Notes under the pieces: model-generated | The model's input: the letters and a program-made list of their open reading frames with translations, nothing else | Told to the model about the DNA's origin: nothing | The model's database searches: none | Made by a program: the position numbers and the translations under genes | Source of the DNA: Incurvaria masculella | Taxonomy: Eukaryota; Arthropoda; Insecta; Lepidoptera; Incurvariidae | Assembly (NCBI GenBank): GCA_946894095.1 | Contig: OX335655.1 | Location: 4,030,001-4,094,000 of the forward strand | Direction: 5' to 3' | DNA: 64,000 nucleotides | In this document: one piece after another, positions 11,949 to 23,265 of the stretch | How the letters are laid out: every line of letters begins with the position of its first letter | Position numbering within the stretch: position 1 is the stretch's first letter

Positions 11949-13277
11949 CCCTCGCTCTACAGCTTCCCGCTGCCATTCTCCCACCCGCAGCTCTAGTGCC
12001 GCCCTCGTACAGTTGCTACGCGATCGACTCCGACGCGGATGTATCACATTTGAGTTGTTTTGCATCTGGCGATCAAGTGTACTGCAGCGAGGCGACTCGT
12101 GACGAACTATCCGGTGGAGAAATGTACCATGGGAGCTGCTTGGTGATGAAATGTCTGGCGCTAAAACGTCCAGCGGGGAGCTTATTTGCAATGAATTGTC
12201 TCGTGCACTCGCTCAATATCACGTTATATTTATGTTTATAATGGGAAAAAAGTTATTATATCTGGATTCCATATAATTAATGAGATCAAACTATTGTGTA
12301 AATAATATAATAATGGCCTTGAACACCATAAAAATATACTCTGAAAGTCTAATGGTGAATGATAAATTCAAAAATATTTCACGTAACTTAAAATTAAATA
12401 AACAATTGGTTATATTGGTTCTTTGACCAATTTGATTCTGAAATATACTCTCTATTTACATTATTGTGTGACTAAGGTCCAGTCATACTGTCAGGCGTCA
12501 GAAGGGCTGAACTGTTGATCCTTTATTTGACGATGGTCTGGTAATATGAATGGACTTTTACTGGAATTTATTCATTTCTTATGAAAAAGAGTAAGTGTAA
12601 ATGTTTCGCTGTAAACTTTCACTACACTCGGTATATTTTCACTGAAAGCGCTCCAGTGCATCGAATTTGTAGATCAGTACAAACATGCATTCTCTTGGCT
12701 TGCTTTCATCTTGACGGTAAGCAGCGGAGTAATGCTGTTAAACATTATTTTTGGGTAATAGTGCACTTTCCTGAGAGCCTGCATTTTTACCTCGGCAATG
12801 TTGTTATTTTTTTTCTATCTTTCTTGCTTCGGTCCTCGGCAATGTTGTTCTTTTTTAAATTCTGTATAACGTATGTTGGTGTCCTTGATGCTAACAAATT
12901 CCTGTAACATCTTTTATGTTGAATGGCTCCAAAATTAAGCTGAGGACTGAAACATGGTAGGTAGTGATATTCGAAGATGGAAAATCGAAAATTGTAATGT
13001 AGATTACCCACTGCTGTATTGGCCAATGCTTGCTTAGGTCGGAATATTAGGCTCAATACACACTTCTATGTATGTTAGCATCATTAGTTATACTTTTTGA
13101 GGGGCTGGTGACTTTATGCCCTGGATATGCTCGTTTTCAGTTTGGGCCGAAACAGTGAAAGGTGGAACAAATAATCCAACAATACATCGATTTTTATGCT
13201 ATGCCATCTGCTCTGCTAGAATATTTTACATTACTTTCTCATTGGTGCAGAATTTATCTAATTCAGTCTAGTAATTA
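11949..13277 (+). other. Probable raptor 3' UTR
   Basis: Follows the raptor stop codon with no further coding exon. The first canonical AATAAA is at 12397-12402. I see no repeat in most of this stretch. Confidence 0.45.
12397..12402 (+). promoter_or_regulatory. Candidate raptor poly(A) signal, proximal
   Basis: AATAAA 449 bases after the stop codon. Other AATAAA motifs lie at 15260-15265 and 17066-17071. The last has the best GU-rich downstream context, so a long 3' UTR is also possible. Confidence 0.35.
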
Positions 13278-13565
13278 GTCCGTTTTTATGGTGCCAACGG
13301 AACCCTTATTACTAAGCCTCCGCTGTCCGTCCGTCTGTCACAGATGATACAGATCGCATGAACCGTAATAGGTAGGCAGCTGAAATTTTCTACAGAGCGT
13401 GTTTTTTTTGCCCCTATAACAACAAATGTGTAAAATAAAAATGGACCCCCTTTAATTTTTATTATTTTTAAATTTTACCATAAAAAAAACGAGATTTTTT
13501 TGTGTTAAATCTTGTACGATGGTACGGAACCCTTCATGTGCGAGTCCGACTCGTACTTGGCTAGT
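13278..13565 (+). repeat. Interspersed repeat of the 'gggttccgtacc' family
   Basis: Contains 'cctccgctgtccgtccgtctgtc', 'ggcagctgaaattttctacagagcg' and an end reading 'tacggaacccttcatgtgcgagtccgactcg'. It is the longest of the four copies in this window. Confidence 0.6.
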
Positions 13566-13699
13566 TTTCACACTTTACTCCAATTCAGTCCATGGTCAGT
13601 CATAAGTTTTTCTAATAAAAAGCAAAAATGATATGGCTTCTGATCTCGATTAGGTACTAAATCGGTAGTCACTAAATGGACTGTGATGAAAAGACCTAG

Positions 13700-13900
13700 G
13701 GCCACGAACGGGGCACCTAGGGCACCTAGGTGCACGAAAGGACAAAACATCAAAATCAGCATCAACGTATGATTAAACATGTCACTTTGTATGGACAGTA
13801 TGGAAGGAACTCCGTGGGATTCACTAAAAGTGACGTGTTTGAACATTGATTAACTCAGCCGTCTCTTCGTGCAATCGGGGCCTAGTGTAGTTAGGTGTCC
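13700..13900. mobile_element. Small palindromic MITE (GCACGAAAGGACAAAACATC family)
   Basis: The left end 'tgcacgaaaggacaaaacatc' and right end 'tctcttcgtgca' face each other. The inverted equivalent is at 43494-43663, which also carries 'tccttccatactgtcca'. It lies downstream of raptor. Confidence 0.6.
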
Positions 13901-14246
13901 GCCTTCTGCCTCAAAGTGTGATGACAAACTGAGAGCCGAATGCTTGCCCAGGGCAGAGAGTAGCCCGATAGTGGTGCTAAATTATAAATATATATTATAA
14001 ATGTAATCCAATTTGTATGTTATATTCAATGTTGTATAGTCTCGAGCCATTGACTATAGGAATCGTACAGTGCATTGATACCTTAATTTAATAATATACT
14101 GTAAGTGCACTGGATATCTTAGCCAAATTTTATTATTCTAGCTTATTTATACACAAAATAACTCGGCTACTAATCGTTTGTACATACTCGAAGAAGCAGT
14201 GAAGACAATTGTTTTCATCTAAGGTCTAAAATATGTATACAGTATT

Positions 14247-14603
14247 CAGAACCGGTAGTCTTAGTTCTCACCTAAATTGGCGTTTACGTAACTTCGAAGT
14301 TCCGTAAAAACGTCAAACACCATACACGTTTTTACTAGATATTCTGTGGTTTTACTTCTTCAAGCTGTCAAAGTCAAATGCGGACTTCCGATTTATATGA
14401 AAACGCGGAGTGGACGTAAACGGCAACGTCGACGTATTTACGGCAACGTTGAGTAAGCTGTCAAATCAAGTTCGGACTCGCAAATGTTAGTTAGCTTAAC
14501 GCCCACTGCGCGCGCTCTTCAATTTCTCCATACATTTGAAAACGCCAGTCGATCGGTTTGCCGTAACGCCAATTTAGGTGATAACTAAGACTACCGGCTC
14601 TGT
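14247..14603. mobile_element. MITE-A, uninterrupted copy
   Basis: Terminal inverted repeats are visible: 'agtcttagttctcacctaaattggcg' and 'cgccaatttaggtgataactaagact', flanked by 'accggt'/'accggc'-like sequence. Two interrupted copies of the same element lie in the 50-54 kb tandem duplication, so this one serves as the empty reference. Confidence 0.75.
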
Positions 14604-15544
14604 TCATTTTTCACCGTTTGCTAGGTACAGAAAGGTTCCACAGAGTGTTCGGCAGGTGCTAAATCTAGAACAATTGTGTTGAATTTACTGCTAACTTTTA
14701 GCCACGTACTTGTTATACTTGGGACAGCTTTTTTAAGGGAAAATGATGGACTATTCATACTGAAAAATCGATGGAAAGTAATTTTTTAGATTGCACTAAA
14801 TATATGAAGTCATAATAGGAGTATGTCCCAGTGTCGGAGTGCCCTTGAGAGGTTACTTCAGAATTCCGCTTCTGTTACTGAACACCAGACGAACAGATAT
14901 AATTATTCAACCAAAATTCCCAGCGGTGTTTAATGATAAAATGCATGATGAAAACTGACTTCGTTAGATTTAAAAGAATAGGTTTTGCTGTTTAAGATTG
15001 GGTGTAGTTTATTTAAATTATTTGCAGTTTCATGCAAAAATATGTGTTCAGTATGTAGACTTAAGCTAACATTTTTGGTTATTGTGAGTTTAGGCTTTCG
15101 CATCCGAGAATCTATGAGCAGGATTGTAAATATTCACAAATTTTTTAAGCCCTTTGGTTGTGTATTGTAAGTAGATATGAGATAATGTATGTCATGTACC
15201 GATAGCATTATTTTGCTGATATAACTTTGTAATTAAGCAATAATGTTTAACTTCCCCCAAATAAAGGTAATTTGTTTTAAAGTAAATGTTTCCGTTGCAA
15301 TAATTTTGTAGTGTGCAGAATCGAAGGTGAATATTGTTTGTAATTTACATTGCGACATATCACACGTAAGAGTCACAGAAAGTTCCTAACAATATTAGTT
15401 TGGGAGCTTATTCGAAAATAATATTTAGTTGATTTCAAATGTACAAAGATTATGCATGAATTGGATTTTTTTTCGATATATTATTTAAAAAAATTACTTC
15501 CAAGTAACTCCTCAGTCTTAATATTAACTATTGAAAAAACCGCG

Positions 15545-15655
15545 AGAAATTTCGGACAAAATATCAGACAGCACTGTAGCCTGTGTAAACACGTCTCGCA
15601 GAGGCGTTTACAAGGGCGACAGTGCTTTCTGACAATCTGTCCGACATTTATCGTG
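15545..15655. repeat. Imperfect hairpin, about 105 bp
   Basis: Left arm 'cggacaaaatatcagacagcactgt' and right arm 'acagtgctttctgacaatctgtccg' are near-complements, with 'gtgtaaacac'/'gcgtttacaa' at the tip. It could be a very short MITE. Confidence 0.55.
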
Positions 15656-15931
15656 GAAGTTTACTTCCGCGTGGATGCTTTATAATGGATCGATGGGGCC
15701 TTATAATTGCAAAAGTTGGTTTGTTTGTTACGCCGCAAACAATTAACGAATTGTGAATGTGTCAAAATTGTCTACATGCTTAAGGTAACAAATTTAAAAA
15801 AAGGAATGGACGTATAGATTCTTTGATTGCATTTATTCTTTGCAATAGCTGACCAAACATTAGCTTAGACCAGCAAATGTTATATAACGAACCGGTTGTC
15901 TCATCGACAACGCGCGTCCCTCGCTTTGATG

Positions 15932-16307
15932 TTAAGAACGGCCCGTAAGCTATGCTCCCCATACAAACGTAGTTTACTAATCATTTGGAAACCGCTATTC
16001 CCTTTGAATTGATATTTAAAATATAATATCAAGTAACAAATATCTGTGTCAGCATGCTTTGGTTTTTTTGAAAAATCCAAACCTAATGAAATGAAAGCAA
16101 AAAGAAAATCTTCATACGAATTTTGTTTTCTCTGTGGTTTGACCCAGAATACATTTACCGAAAAAACAAAGGCACGCAGACACAGATATTTGTAGCCTAA
16201 TATTAGATACCAAATATCAAGTATGTTGGAATAGTGGTTTTCAAATTATTAGTAAACTATGTTTGTATGGGAGGCGAAATTTTCCGATGCTTACGGGCCG
16301 ACCTTAA
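15932..16307. mobile_element. TTAA-flanked palindromic MITE, copy 1 (376 bp)
   Basis: TTAA at both ends encloses terminal inverted repeats GAACGGCCCGTAAGC / GCTTACGGGCCGACC. Long internal arms run ('gtagtttactaat' against 'attagtaaacta', and 'acaaatatctgtgtc' against 'gacacagatatttgta'). The second copy at 59302-59677 has exactly the same length. TTAA targets are typical of piggyBac-type transposases, but no transposase is present, so the family is inferred. Confidence 0.8.
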
Positions 16308-17782
16308 GTGCCAGTTTGTGGTATATATTTATGCAAAACAATAGGACTATGAAAAATATAAGCACCATAAAATATTTTATGATGTGTATATATAATGTAA
16401 TATCTTATGGTGAGTGTTTCAATAATTTTGAGTTTTTGTTCATAAAACCCATGTAAATTACTATGGTGACAATGGTAGGTAAAGAAATACAAACATCGAA
16501 CTACGGTTTTTCATTTTGTTTCAGAACAAAATTAATTTCTCTTTACATCAACAATAATGCATGAAAAAAAAGCAGGTTACCAAACTTAGACTAAAAATAC
16601 AAGCAAAACATCATTGTCGAAGCGCAGTAAATATTAGACTAACGTAACCATGATACCAAATATCACTTGTTCATAAACCTCAAAGGTTAAATTTTTGTCG
16701 AAATAAGAAAATCTTTAACTAAAAGATTTGGTAATATATTTGCATAGATGTTTTCTAATAAGCTCCCGACCTTAACATAAAATAGCAAGATGCCATGTTC
16801 TCACTAAGTTAAATTTAATTATACGCTGCTTAGTGTTAGTTTTCTGATGTGTATGTATGTATTGAAACCAATATTATGAGATATTGATAACTCTCTTGGT
16901 ACTTTATAATTTAAGCTTTAATTAAAGTTCTAATATAGTAGATGAAAATACTGATGTGAATTCAGTAATTTATGTTGCATTTCACTAGGTAGTGGTCGAC
17001 AGTCGGCGGTTTTACAATGCAATTAGTGCTTTGCGGAATGTATAATTGGGTGATTACTGCTGCATAATAAAGTGTTGTTGTTATATAAAAAAACCTATCA
17101 AAATATCTTTTATTTCTTTTATCTAGAGTGTTGCTGGCATTTTCCTTTGGTGTACGTATCTGCGTATTTTATTTATTTGCCCAAAAACGCCATCGTGTAG
17201 TGGACATACGAATCTTTGTTTGCGTTATTTGCTCAAATTAGTGAAATAGGCGAACAGTGAACACGCATATCCGCCGCACGCTTGTCGTTTTCTGGTCACA
17301 AATCAAAGGACACACACAAATCTATCAAATATTTGTTTATCTTCAAATCACTTGGACGTATCGTGAAGTCACAACATTTATATACTCTTTACTGTCATAT
17401 TAATTAATTCACTAGACGAAACAAAACATTTTGGTATTTTTGGAACCGATCCAAATGCACCTATCTATCGGGGCTCCCAAAATAGATCTCATAGAAACCA
17501 AATTTAAATGAACAATTCATTGATCGTTGTACAAAATAACTTGGGAGTGCAATGCTGCGTACAGGGGATACAACATTTAAATGTTTACGGACAATTTTCC
17601 CCTCCACATGGTTTGCATATTTAAATGAACCTCAGTATTGACCCCTTGCAAATACATATTTACCCCTGCATTTACAGGGATTAATTTAAATATCAATAAA
17701 AAATCAGTGATTAAAGAAAGGTACAAAATCCTAAAATTCAATGCTCATTTGAATTTCTCTATTTCTTAGTGAAAACCGCATG
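16308..17782. other. AT-rich intergenic stretch between raptor and TPRKB
   Basis: No open frame or repeat could be recognised. AATAAA at 17066-17071 followed by 'gtgttgttgttat' is a well-formed plus-strand polyadenylation site and may mark the distal raptor transcript end. Confidence 0.4.
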
Positions 17783-17841
17783 GTTGGGTCTGGAAATTTT
17801 GAGCAACACTCAGAGTGTTGCTCAAAATTTCCAGACCCAAC
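17783..17841. repeat. Perfect 59-base inverted repeat
   Basis: Two 29-base arms (17783-17811 and 17813-17841) are exact reverse complements around a single central base; the left arm starts 'gttgggtctggaaatttt'. It lies about 150 bases beyond the TPRKB stop codon. Confidence 0.85.
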
Positions 17842-17945
17842 ACCAAATCTCAAAGTTTTTTTTTGCAATACTGGTGAGATAAACATTGGGACAGACAAAA
17901 GTAGTAATTCCTGGGAATTTATATTAATTTAACAATAATAAAATT

Positions 17946-18002
17946 CTCTCATTAAATGATTTATCAAACATAAGTTATGTTTGATAAATCATTTAATGAG
18001 AG
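17946..18002. repeat. Perfect 57-base inverted repeat covering the TPRKB stop codon
   Basis: Two 28-base arms (17946-17973 and 17975-18002) are exact reverse complements around one base. The right arm contains the TPRKB stop codon (17993-17995) and its last codons, so the transcript can fold exactly at translation termination. Confidence 0.85.
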
Positions 18003-19190
18003 ACAAAACTTTTTGTTGCAATCCTGCTCACTATAATATCCAGCAACTCATTGTTATCGCACTCTACCTTGTTGAGCTTGTACACATTCTTGATGCTTTT
18101 AATGTCGAAGAACTGTTCCAATTCGCTGATAGAACATTTCTCACCCTGTACTTTTGACAAAATTGCCTCGTGTGCATTTTCAGCATCACCTATGAACGCT
18201 ATTAGTATATTTTCATCCTTTTCTATTCCAAATTTACTGAGACTTTGAGATATATTCTTCGTAAGGGACAGGTTAAAGAGCACCTCCGAATAGAGAGACT
18301 TGGTGACCATTGTGCCGTCTCTCTTAGATACCACAGCTTTGTTTGCTGCCACAGCTACCTGAAAATTTAATAATAATTCCAAGTTAAAATACCCCCCTAA
18401 GTTAATGGATAAAGGATATTTTATTAATAAAAAAAACAAATATCAGCAATTCATGTATGTATCTGATTACTTATTTTCTTGTTGTTGCCATGGAGGTGAA
18501 GAAATAACAGGAGAATGGATGAAACTAAAAAAGTGTCGACACCTCAATTGTGCCACCGGAGGAATTTGGCCTTTGTTTCGGAATATATTCTTTGGTTTCG
18601 CCTCTCGCTGAATACATCGTTACGAATAAAGAATGACGTATCAACCGTCTGTTTTTTTGAAAATTTCTTCTTATATTTATCATTTTACCTACCAATTTGG
18701 GAGACTTCAAATTGGATTTTTCTCCGTTTTCAACACTGCGCTACAAATGTGTATGGCGATATAATGTAAGTCGCGTGGCGTCATTTTTTGCGCGCTCGAT
18801 GTATGGAAGTTGTTTCTCCATACATTCTTCACCTCCATTCACTTTCACAGTTGACAACTTAAAAGAGTATGAATTTTACGAGTTATTGTGTCCTGATTTC
18901 TGAACGTTACTGTAATGTATGTTTGAAAAGCCGTAATATTTTTCAAACATGTCTAACGACCGCGGTAACCTCAAAAGTTACTGTAATGGTTCAAAGACTC
19001 TAAGCTTGTCATATAAGGACATAAAGACCTGGAATGGATGTAGAATAAGGGTCGGTTTGATGACGGAACACGGCCAATCCGAGGAAAGCACATTCTTTCT
19101 TATCTCCCCGACGTTGCTAACTCCACGAAAGAGGTGCAGCTGCAGTGTCGCTTCGCAGTCAGGGTCCAGCGGACACACATATGCCGACAT
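17993..19190 (-). CDS. Tprkb: TPRKB/CGI121, KEOPS (EKC) complex subunit, two coding exons
   Basis: CGI121/TPRKB binds the Bud32/PRPK kinase in the KEOPS complex, which makes the universal t6A modification on ANN-decoding tRNAs. Exon 1 is 19190-19029 (54 codons) and exon 2 is 18358-17993 (121 codons plus stop). They join in phase 0 across a GT-AG intron to give 175 residues, the same length as I recall for the human protein. Family-like segments include LQLHLFRGVSNVGEIRK, VIKPTLILHPFQ then VAVAANKAV, SLYSEVLFNLSLTKNISQSL, FGI.K.ENILIAFIG and KNVYKLNKVECDNNELLDII. An in-frame TGA lies upstream of the ATG at 19190, so the start is secure. The stop codon lies inside a perfect inverted repeat. It runs toward raptor, tail to tail. 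Confidence 0.92.
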
Positions 19191-19329
19191 CTTACCTATG
19201 GAATGGGATCATTTGACCAGAATCATTTCACTCCACCCTAAAGAGGATGCACGACTTTACAGAAACCCTAAAAAATGCAAGCCAAAAAAAATCCCATCAT
19301 CTTAAAGAAAATCAAAATGGCGTGGTGCT

Positions 19330-19560
19330 TTTTGAGGGGCTCGTAACTCACGAGCTGCAGGGTCTTCCCTTCAAGGTCAGAGGTCATGGGTTCGATCCCC
19401 ATACCGTTCAAGTACCACTTACTCATTTTATCACGTATGCGAGCTCTTCTATTATTCGGAATCTGTGTAAAACTGTATGTTCCCTTCCCCTAGTAGCCGA
19501 TAAGGTTTAAGCCCACTCGGGTTGGTACCGTCGCATTGGATGAAAAGATGATCGGAGCGG
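19330..19560 (+). mobile_element. tRNA-headed SINE, 3' truncated
   Basis: The tRNA-like head has 'catgggttcgatcccca' (B box GGTTCGATC) and is followed by the common body 'gtaaaactgtatgttcccttcccctag', 'ggtttaagcccactcgggttggtacc' and 'cgcattggatgaaaagatg'. Confidence 0.7.
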
Positions 19561-20569
19561 CAATGAAGAACTGTCGAAGCGAACACGAGAAGATTTCATA
19601 ATTAACAGCTGCGAGTTGCTGTCAAACTCCATATTGAAAAAATGTCAATGTGAGGTTTTCATTGTGAGAACTTTTCGTGTTCGCTTCCCGAGTAGATCCA
19701 CAGTTCTATCTACGCATGCCAATAAAGGTAAGGTCCTTGTCATGGCACCAATGACAATGAGAATAAAGTTAACAATGCAAGGACTTTCTTCACCACTTTA
19801 CCAAGCTCGCGAATCGTTGAAAAGTTGGTCGTGTTACTGCAACTCGGGAGTTGGCTTCAAACTTATATGAAATGTATCAAGGAAAGCAACAATAAAAGGA
19901 ACCATATAGCACACGAAATAACATGGTATTTCTAACAACGGTTTTTATAGGATTGGTATAAAATCCTGCCGTAGGCAAAAGAACACCTGACCACCCAGTT
20001 ATTTGCTAATAAGGAGATTGATTTGGAAACCCAAACCTTCAAGTGAAACTCTATAGTGGCTTCGCTTCTGCAACTGTCAGGTACCTTTTTTATAGTTTTT
20101 ACACATGTATGATTTTTTATTTATTTTTTATAAGTCGTCGACTTTTGTTCGGTGCATGACATCACAGAGTAGATAAAAATGAAATGTTTCTTAAGTGAAT
20201 AGTCTTTGATATTTTATTATCTGTGCTCTTTGATAATAAAGGCTCAGTCACTCCCAAATATGCCTTACGTTCCGAAATGCGTATATTGAAAAGATAGCAG
20301 AGAAAGCGAATACAGTGAATACTTTTTCTGAATTGATATCACTGCTCATAGCGACAATCGCACTATATCAAATCGGAACGAATTTGAGCAGAAATATGTA
20401 TCAGAGCGTAACCTAAATACCTCGAACATGCCTTGTAAGTCTCGAGAGTGGTTATTGCAGGCCTAGAATTGTCAAACTAGATTAACAAACGGCGAAAGAC
20501 CTTCGTTATTTTAGAAGTGCACACAATCAGAGAACTACAGATAAACGCGCTTAATGACAGCCGTGCGCG
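19561..20569. other. Intergenic region between TPRKB and mRpS33; probable site of the mRpS33 5' exon
   Basis: Contains an inverted pair 'gaagcgaacacgag' (about 19572) / 'tcgtgttcgcttc' (about 19675), probably a small MITE. I could not place the non-coding first exon of mRpS33 but expect it here or just upstream. Confidence 0.3.
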
Positions 20570-21012
20570 CTTTGTACGATCTATGTTCGGTCGTCGTCTG
20601 GGTTTTTTGCACGATTTGTGTGCAGGTACGGGCCTGAGGGTATCCCCTATTACCCGGACTGCTTCTCGGCATGCTCTGCAGTGCCGGTCCTTGGTCAGCC
20701 GCTATGAGCTAACGGCGGGCTGGGCATCATTTCATTCAGCCATCGGCCAGGCGCTGCATTCAACCACGTCATTCCTGGCCGAACGCCGGGGAGTGCAGCA
20801 GCAGCTCTCGGGGCAGCGGGCGTCCTTCGGGCGGCCGTGCGTGCAGGGGGGCAAGATTGGTGAGGTGTGGATGTGGTGAAGCATCAGCGCGCTCAAACAT
20901 GCGGTGCGCGAGCTTCACAATAAATTCCTCCATAGGTGGCATCTGCACGTCGTTAGCGATTAAGTAATTTCTGACGTAGCGCCCGGCCCCCACTATCATG
21001 CGGAGGGTGACG
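20570..21012 (-). mobile_element. Jockey-type LINE 3' end (ORF2 C-terminus plus 3' UTR)
   Basis: Minus-strand residues TLRMIVGAGRYVRNYLIAND and HLTNLAPLHARPPEG are typical of the ORF2 end of Jockey-like retrotransposons (LRM..GAP.YVRN and a final P.LRDLAPLH.RPP-like motif). The frame ends at 20769 and a GC-rich 3' region follows. Confidence 0.7.
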
Positions 21013-21369
21013 TTTTTCTAGACCTGATTTCTCTTCCTCTGAGTTGATGTACGGTCTAGTCACGCCCCTTATGTCAACATGACGTTCACGGGAATTAATA
21101 ATTTCGAAAAAGCAATTCGGAACGGTGGTGTACGCGCATATAGCTGCAATCTCTTCAGAATACGCATTTCCGAACGTGGGGAATGTCAGATAATTAATTT
21201 TCTGGGCATACCCTGATAAGTCAGTGATATTATTATTTTGAGTCTGTGCATAAAACATAACCTCGCCGGGTACTAGATGTTTATTTTTACAATTTTTTTT
21301 ATAATTTTCAAAGAAAAGGTACCGTAATTGGGTTGCAGAAGCCGCTATCAGATTACACTTATATCGCAA
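21013..21369 (-). other. Unclassified open frame, about 119 codons
   Basis: The minus-strand frame stays open and looks coding-like (..DLSGYAQKINYLTFPTF.., ..AAICAYTTVPNCFFEII..) up to its junction with the LINE tail. It has no ATG at its upstream end and I recognise no family. It could be a pseudogene exon, part of an unknown transposon or a chance frame. Confidence 0.25.
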
Positions 21370-21553
21370 AAGGATAGTTTTCGAATCAATCGCATTTGTC
21401 GCAACTAGCTGGGTGGTTCACCGTTGGTTTGCCCACTGCCAGAGATTTCTGCGAAGCCTATAGATCCATTGCTGTTTTTCATAAATATTTCCTAGCTTTT
21501 ATGTTGGTTTGGTTTGCACAATTTTTACCCATTGTTCATGATTGCAGGTAAAC

Positions 21554-21895
21554 ATGTCAAAATATGCCAAATATGCAGACCTGATCAACCTTTCCACCAA
21601 CTATGCGCGACGCATGCGACGCCTGTCCAACCGGATATTCTCTGAGGTTGCAATTCCCACAAACGACAAGTCCATGAAAGTTGTCAAAATGTTTCAAGCC
21701 AAGCCACTTCACACCAACCAAGATATCATTCATTACTACCCGCGGCACGTGGAAACCGGCAAGCTCATGATGACCCTGCGAGAGTACGGCCTGTTCCGGG
21801 ACGAGCACCAGGACTTCAAGGAAGAGATGGTTCGCCTGCGTGCGCTCCGCGGGAAGGTCAAGCCCAAGAGAGGTGAAAAGAAGGAAGAAAAGTGA
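21554..21895 (+). CDS. mRpS33: Mitochondrial ribosomal protein S33 (mS33)
   Basis: Small-subunit protein of the mitochondrial ribosome. The 113-residue product has the family's core: YARRMRRLSNRIFSEV..PTN.KSMKVVK, then YYPRHVETGKLMMTLREYGL, FRDEHQDFKEEM.RL..LRGK and a lysine-rich tail KPKRGEKKEEK. Length is close to the roughly 106-residue human protein as recalled. An acceptor (..attgcag) ends at 21547, so a 5' UTR exon lies upstream and translation starts at the ATG at 21554, six bases into this exon. Stop TGA at 21893-21895. It is one of several short housekeeping genes between raptor and Tsc2. Confidence 0.93.
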   Translation: MSKYAKYADLINLSTNYARRMRRLSNRIFSEVAIPTNDKSMKVVKMFQAKPLHTNQDIIHYYPRHVETGKLMMTLREYGLFRDEHQDFKEEMVRLRALRGKVKPKRGEKKEEK

Positions 21896-22236
21896 TATTG
21901 TCTAGAATTATTTATTACCTACAATAGCTTTTAGTTAATTAAATATATGTTGATGAAATTACTGGGGAGAATCCCCTTTTATTCCCTTTCACTCCAAGGT
22001 CGATGTGAAAGCAAGGGATCTCAAATGTATCTCGTGTCCAGGTTAACAACATGTAACATAAATGTTCAGATTATTAAAAGCAGACTTTAAAAAGTTCCAA
22101 AATGCAGAATAGCACATTTTGAGCATACTTAACTTGAAAATAAAAAGCTAGGAAGTTATGTTATGGGTAACTAAACCTAGTACACATTTAACATTGAAAA
22201 AGAACATCGAAAATTAACACAATCAATAAATACCAA

Positions 22237-22554
22237 TCAAACAGTAGTATCTTCATAATCATTACCCTTCCCAAACACATAGTAGCCGTTTCCAATACGA
22301 CCGACCTGGGGAGCGGTTCGAGAGAAAAAAGAAATTGCAAAGTAAATCACTGCAAATGTAAAGAAGGGTAACAGTACAATGGTAGCGAACACTTTGAACG
22401 GAGATGTCTTCTTTATGATGGGACTGGCGAAGTCACGTTTGGTGAGGGCTCGCGAGTCCACGGCCACCTCAGCCTGCGCGGTGTTGTCGGACATGCCCTT
22501 GATCTTTTCTACGATCCATGGCTCAAACCTGTCGATGGTGCAAGGACCTGTCAT
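22237..22554 (-). CDS. Uncharacterised small single-pass membrane protein (105 aa)
   Basis: A single open exon from the ATG at 22554 to the stop at 22237, with an in-frame TGA 21-24 bases upstream of the ATG, so the frame is complete as it stands. A polar N-terminal half (..KIKGMSDNTAQAEVAVDSR.. and ..FASPIIKKTSPFKV..) is followed by one strong hydrophobic helix at about residues 59-80 (FATIVLLPFFTFAVIYFAI). A short polar tail with GNGYYVFGKGNDYEDTTV ends it. There is no signal peptide, so a tail-anchored or type II/III topology is likely. I do not recognise the family. A second in-frame Met (MSDNTAQ..) could be an alternative start. Confidence 0.6.
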   Translation of the reverse strand: MTGPCTIDRFEPWIVEKIKGMSDNTAQAEVAVDSRALTKRDFASPIIKKTSPFKVFATIVLLPFFTFAVIYFAISFFSRTAPQVGRIGNGYYVFGKGNDYEDTTV

Positions 22555-22649
22555 GATTGCAACATAAGTATGTTCACATCAACAGCATTTACCAAAATTT
22601 TCAAAATTTTAAATCAAGGCAACCTATTACTTAAGACCCAGATATAATT

Positions 22650-22800
22650 TAATTTATTTATTAAACTTCTAGTAGTAAAACTACACTAAGCATCGCACAA
22701 TTTAATGGATCCGTGGATTCGATCAAATCTGCAAAGAAACTTCACTGGTATATAGGTTATGAATAAATGTTTTTTCGTCCACTTTTATGCTTTAAAACAT
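22650..22800 (-). mobile_element. LINE 3' fragment, inverted relative of 3030-3345
   Basis: Shares 'gattcgatcaa' and 'gcaaagaaacttcac' with the reverse complement of the 3210-3300 stretch and begins in a TTTATT-rich tail. Non-coding. Confidence 0.45.
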
Positions 22801-23265
22801 TTATGAATGAATACCTAAATATATGTACGACGCTGGTAAACAGCCAGCAATGCTGGGCGCGTTCTCTTGTAACTGTGTTTCAATAAATTACATTCAAAAC
22901 TGCCGTAACTTCATCTTCGTAATATTGGAAGAATCATGAAGTACTTTTTTTGGTAATTATGTATTTTGAGGGCTTTTGCGAAAAACGATGGAAATTTTTT
23001 ATTTCTTCGGAAACTTGTTGCTCTGATTGCAACAAGTGATATTCCATGGGGGGAGGAAACAATTTCTTCATTGCGATTCATTAATTAATTACTTCATTTC
23101 AAAATTAATTCATCGCGATTAAAAAATATATATATTATAAAACCTGCTAAAGGCTTTTTGTGCTCTATAAAAAAAATAACCAAAGTTAATTTAAAAATCT
23201 GATTCTTGCTATTTGTTCGCAAGTTCGTTTTTATTTTTGGTTTGTATGAATTAATTTAGAATAAC
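22801..23265. other. AT-rich stretch downstream of the protease-homologue exon
   Basis: If the 23266-23709 gene continued normally, its next exon should begin here. I find no open frame with serine-protease motifs (no GDSGG). Confidence 0.35.
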
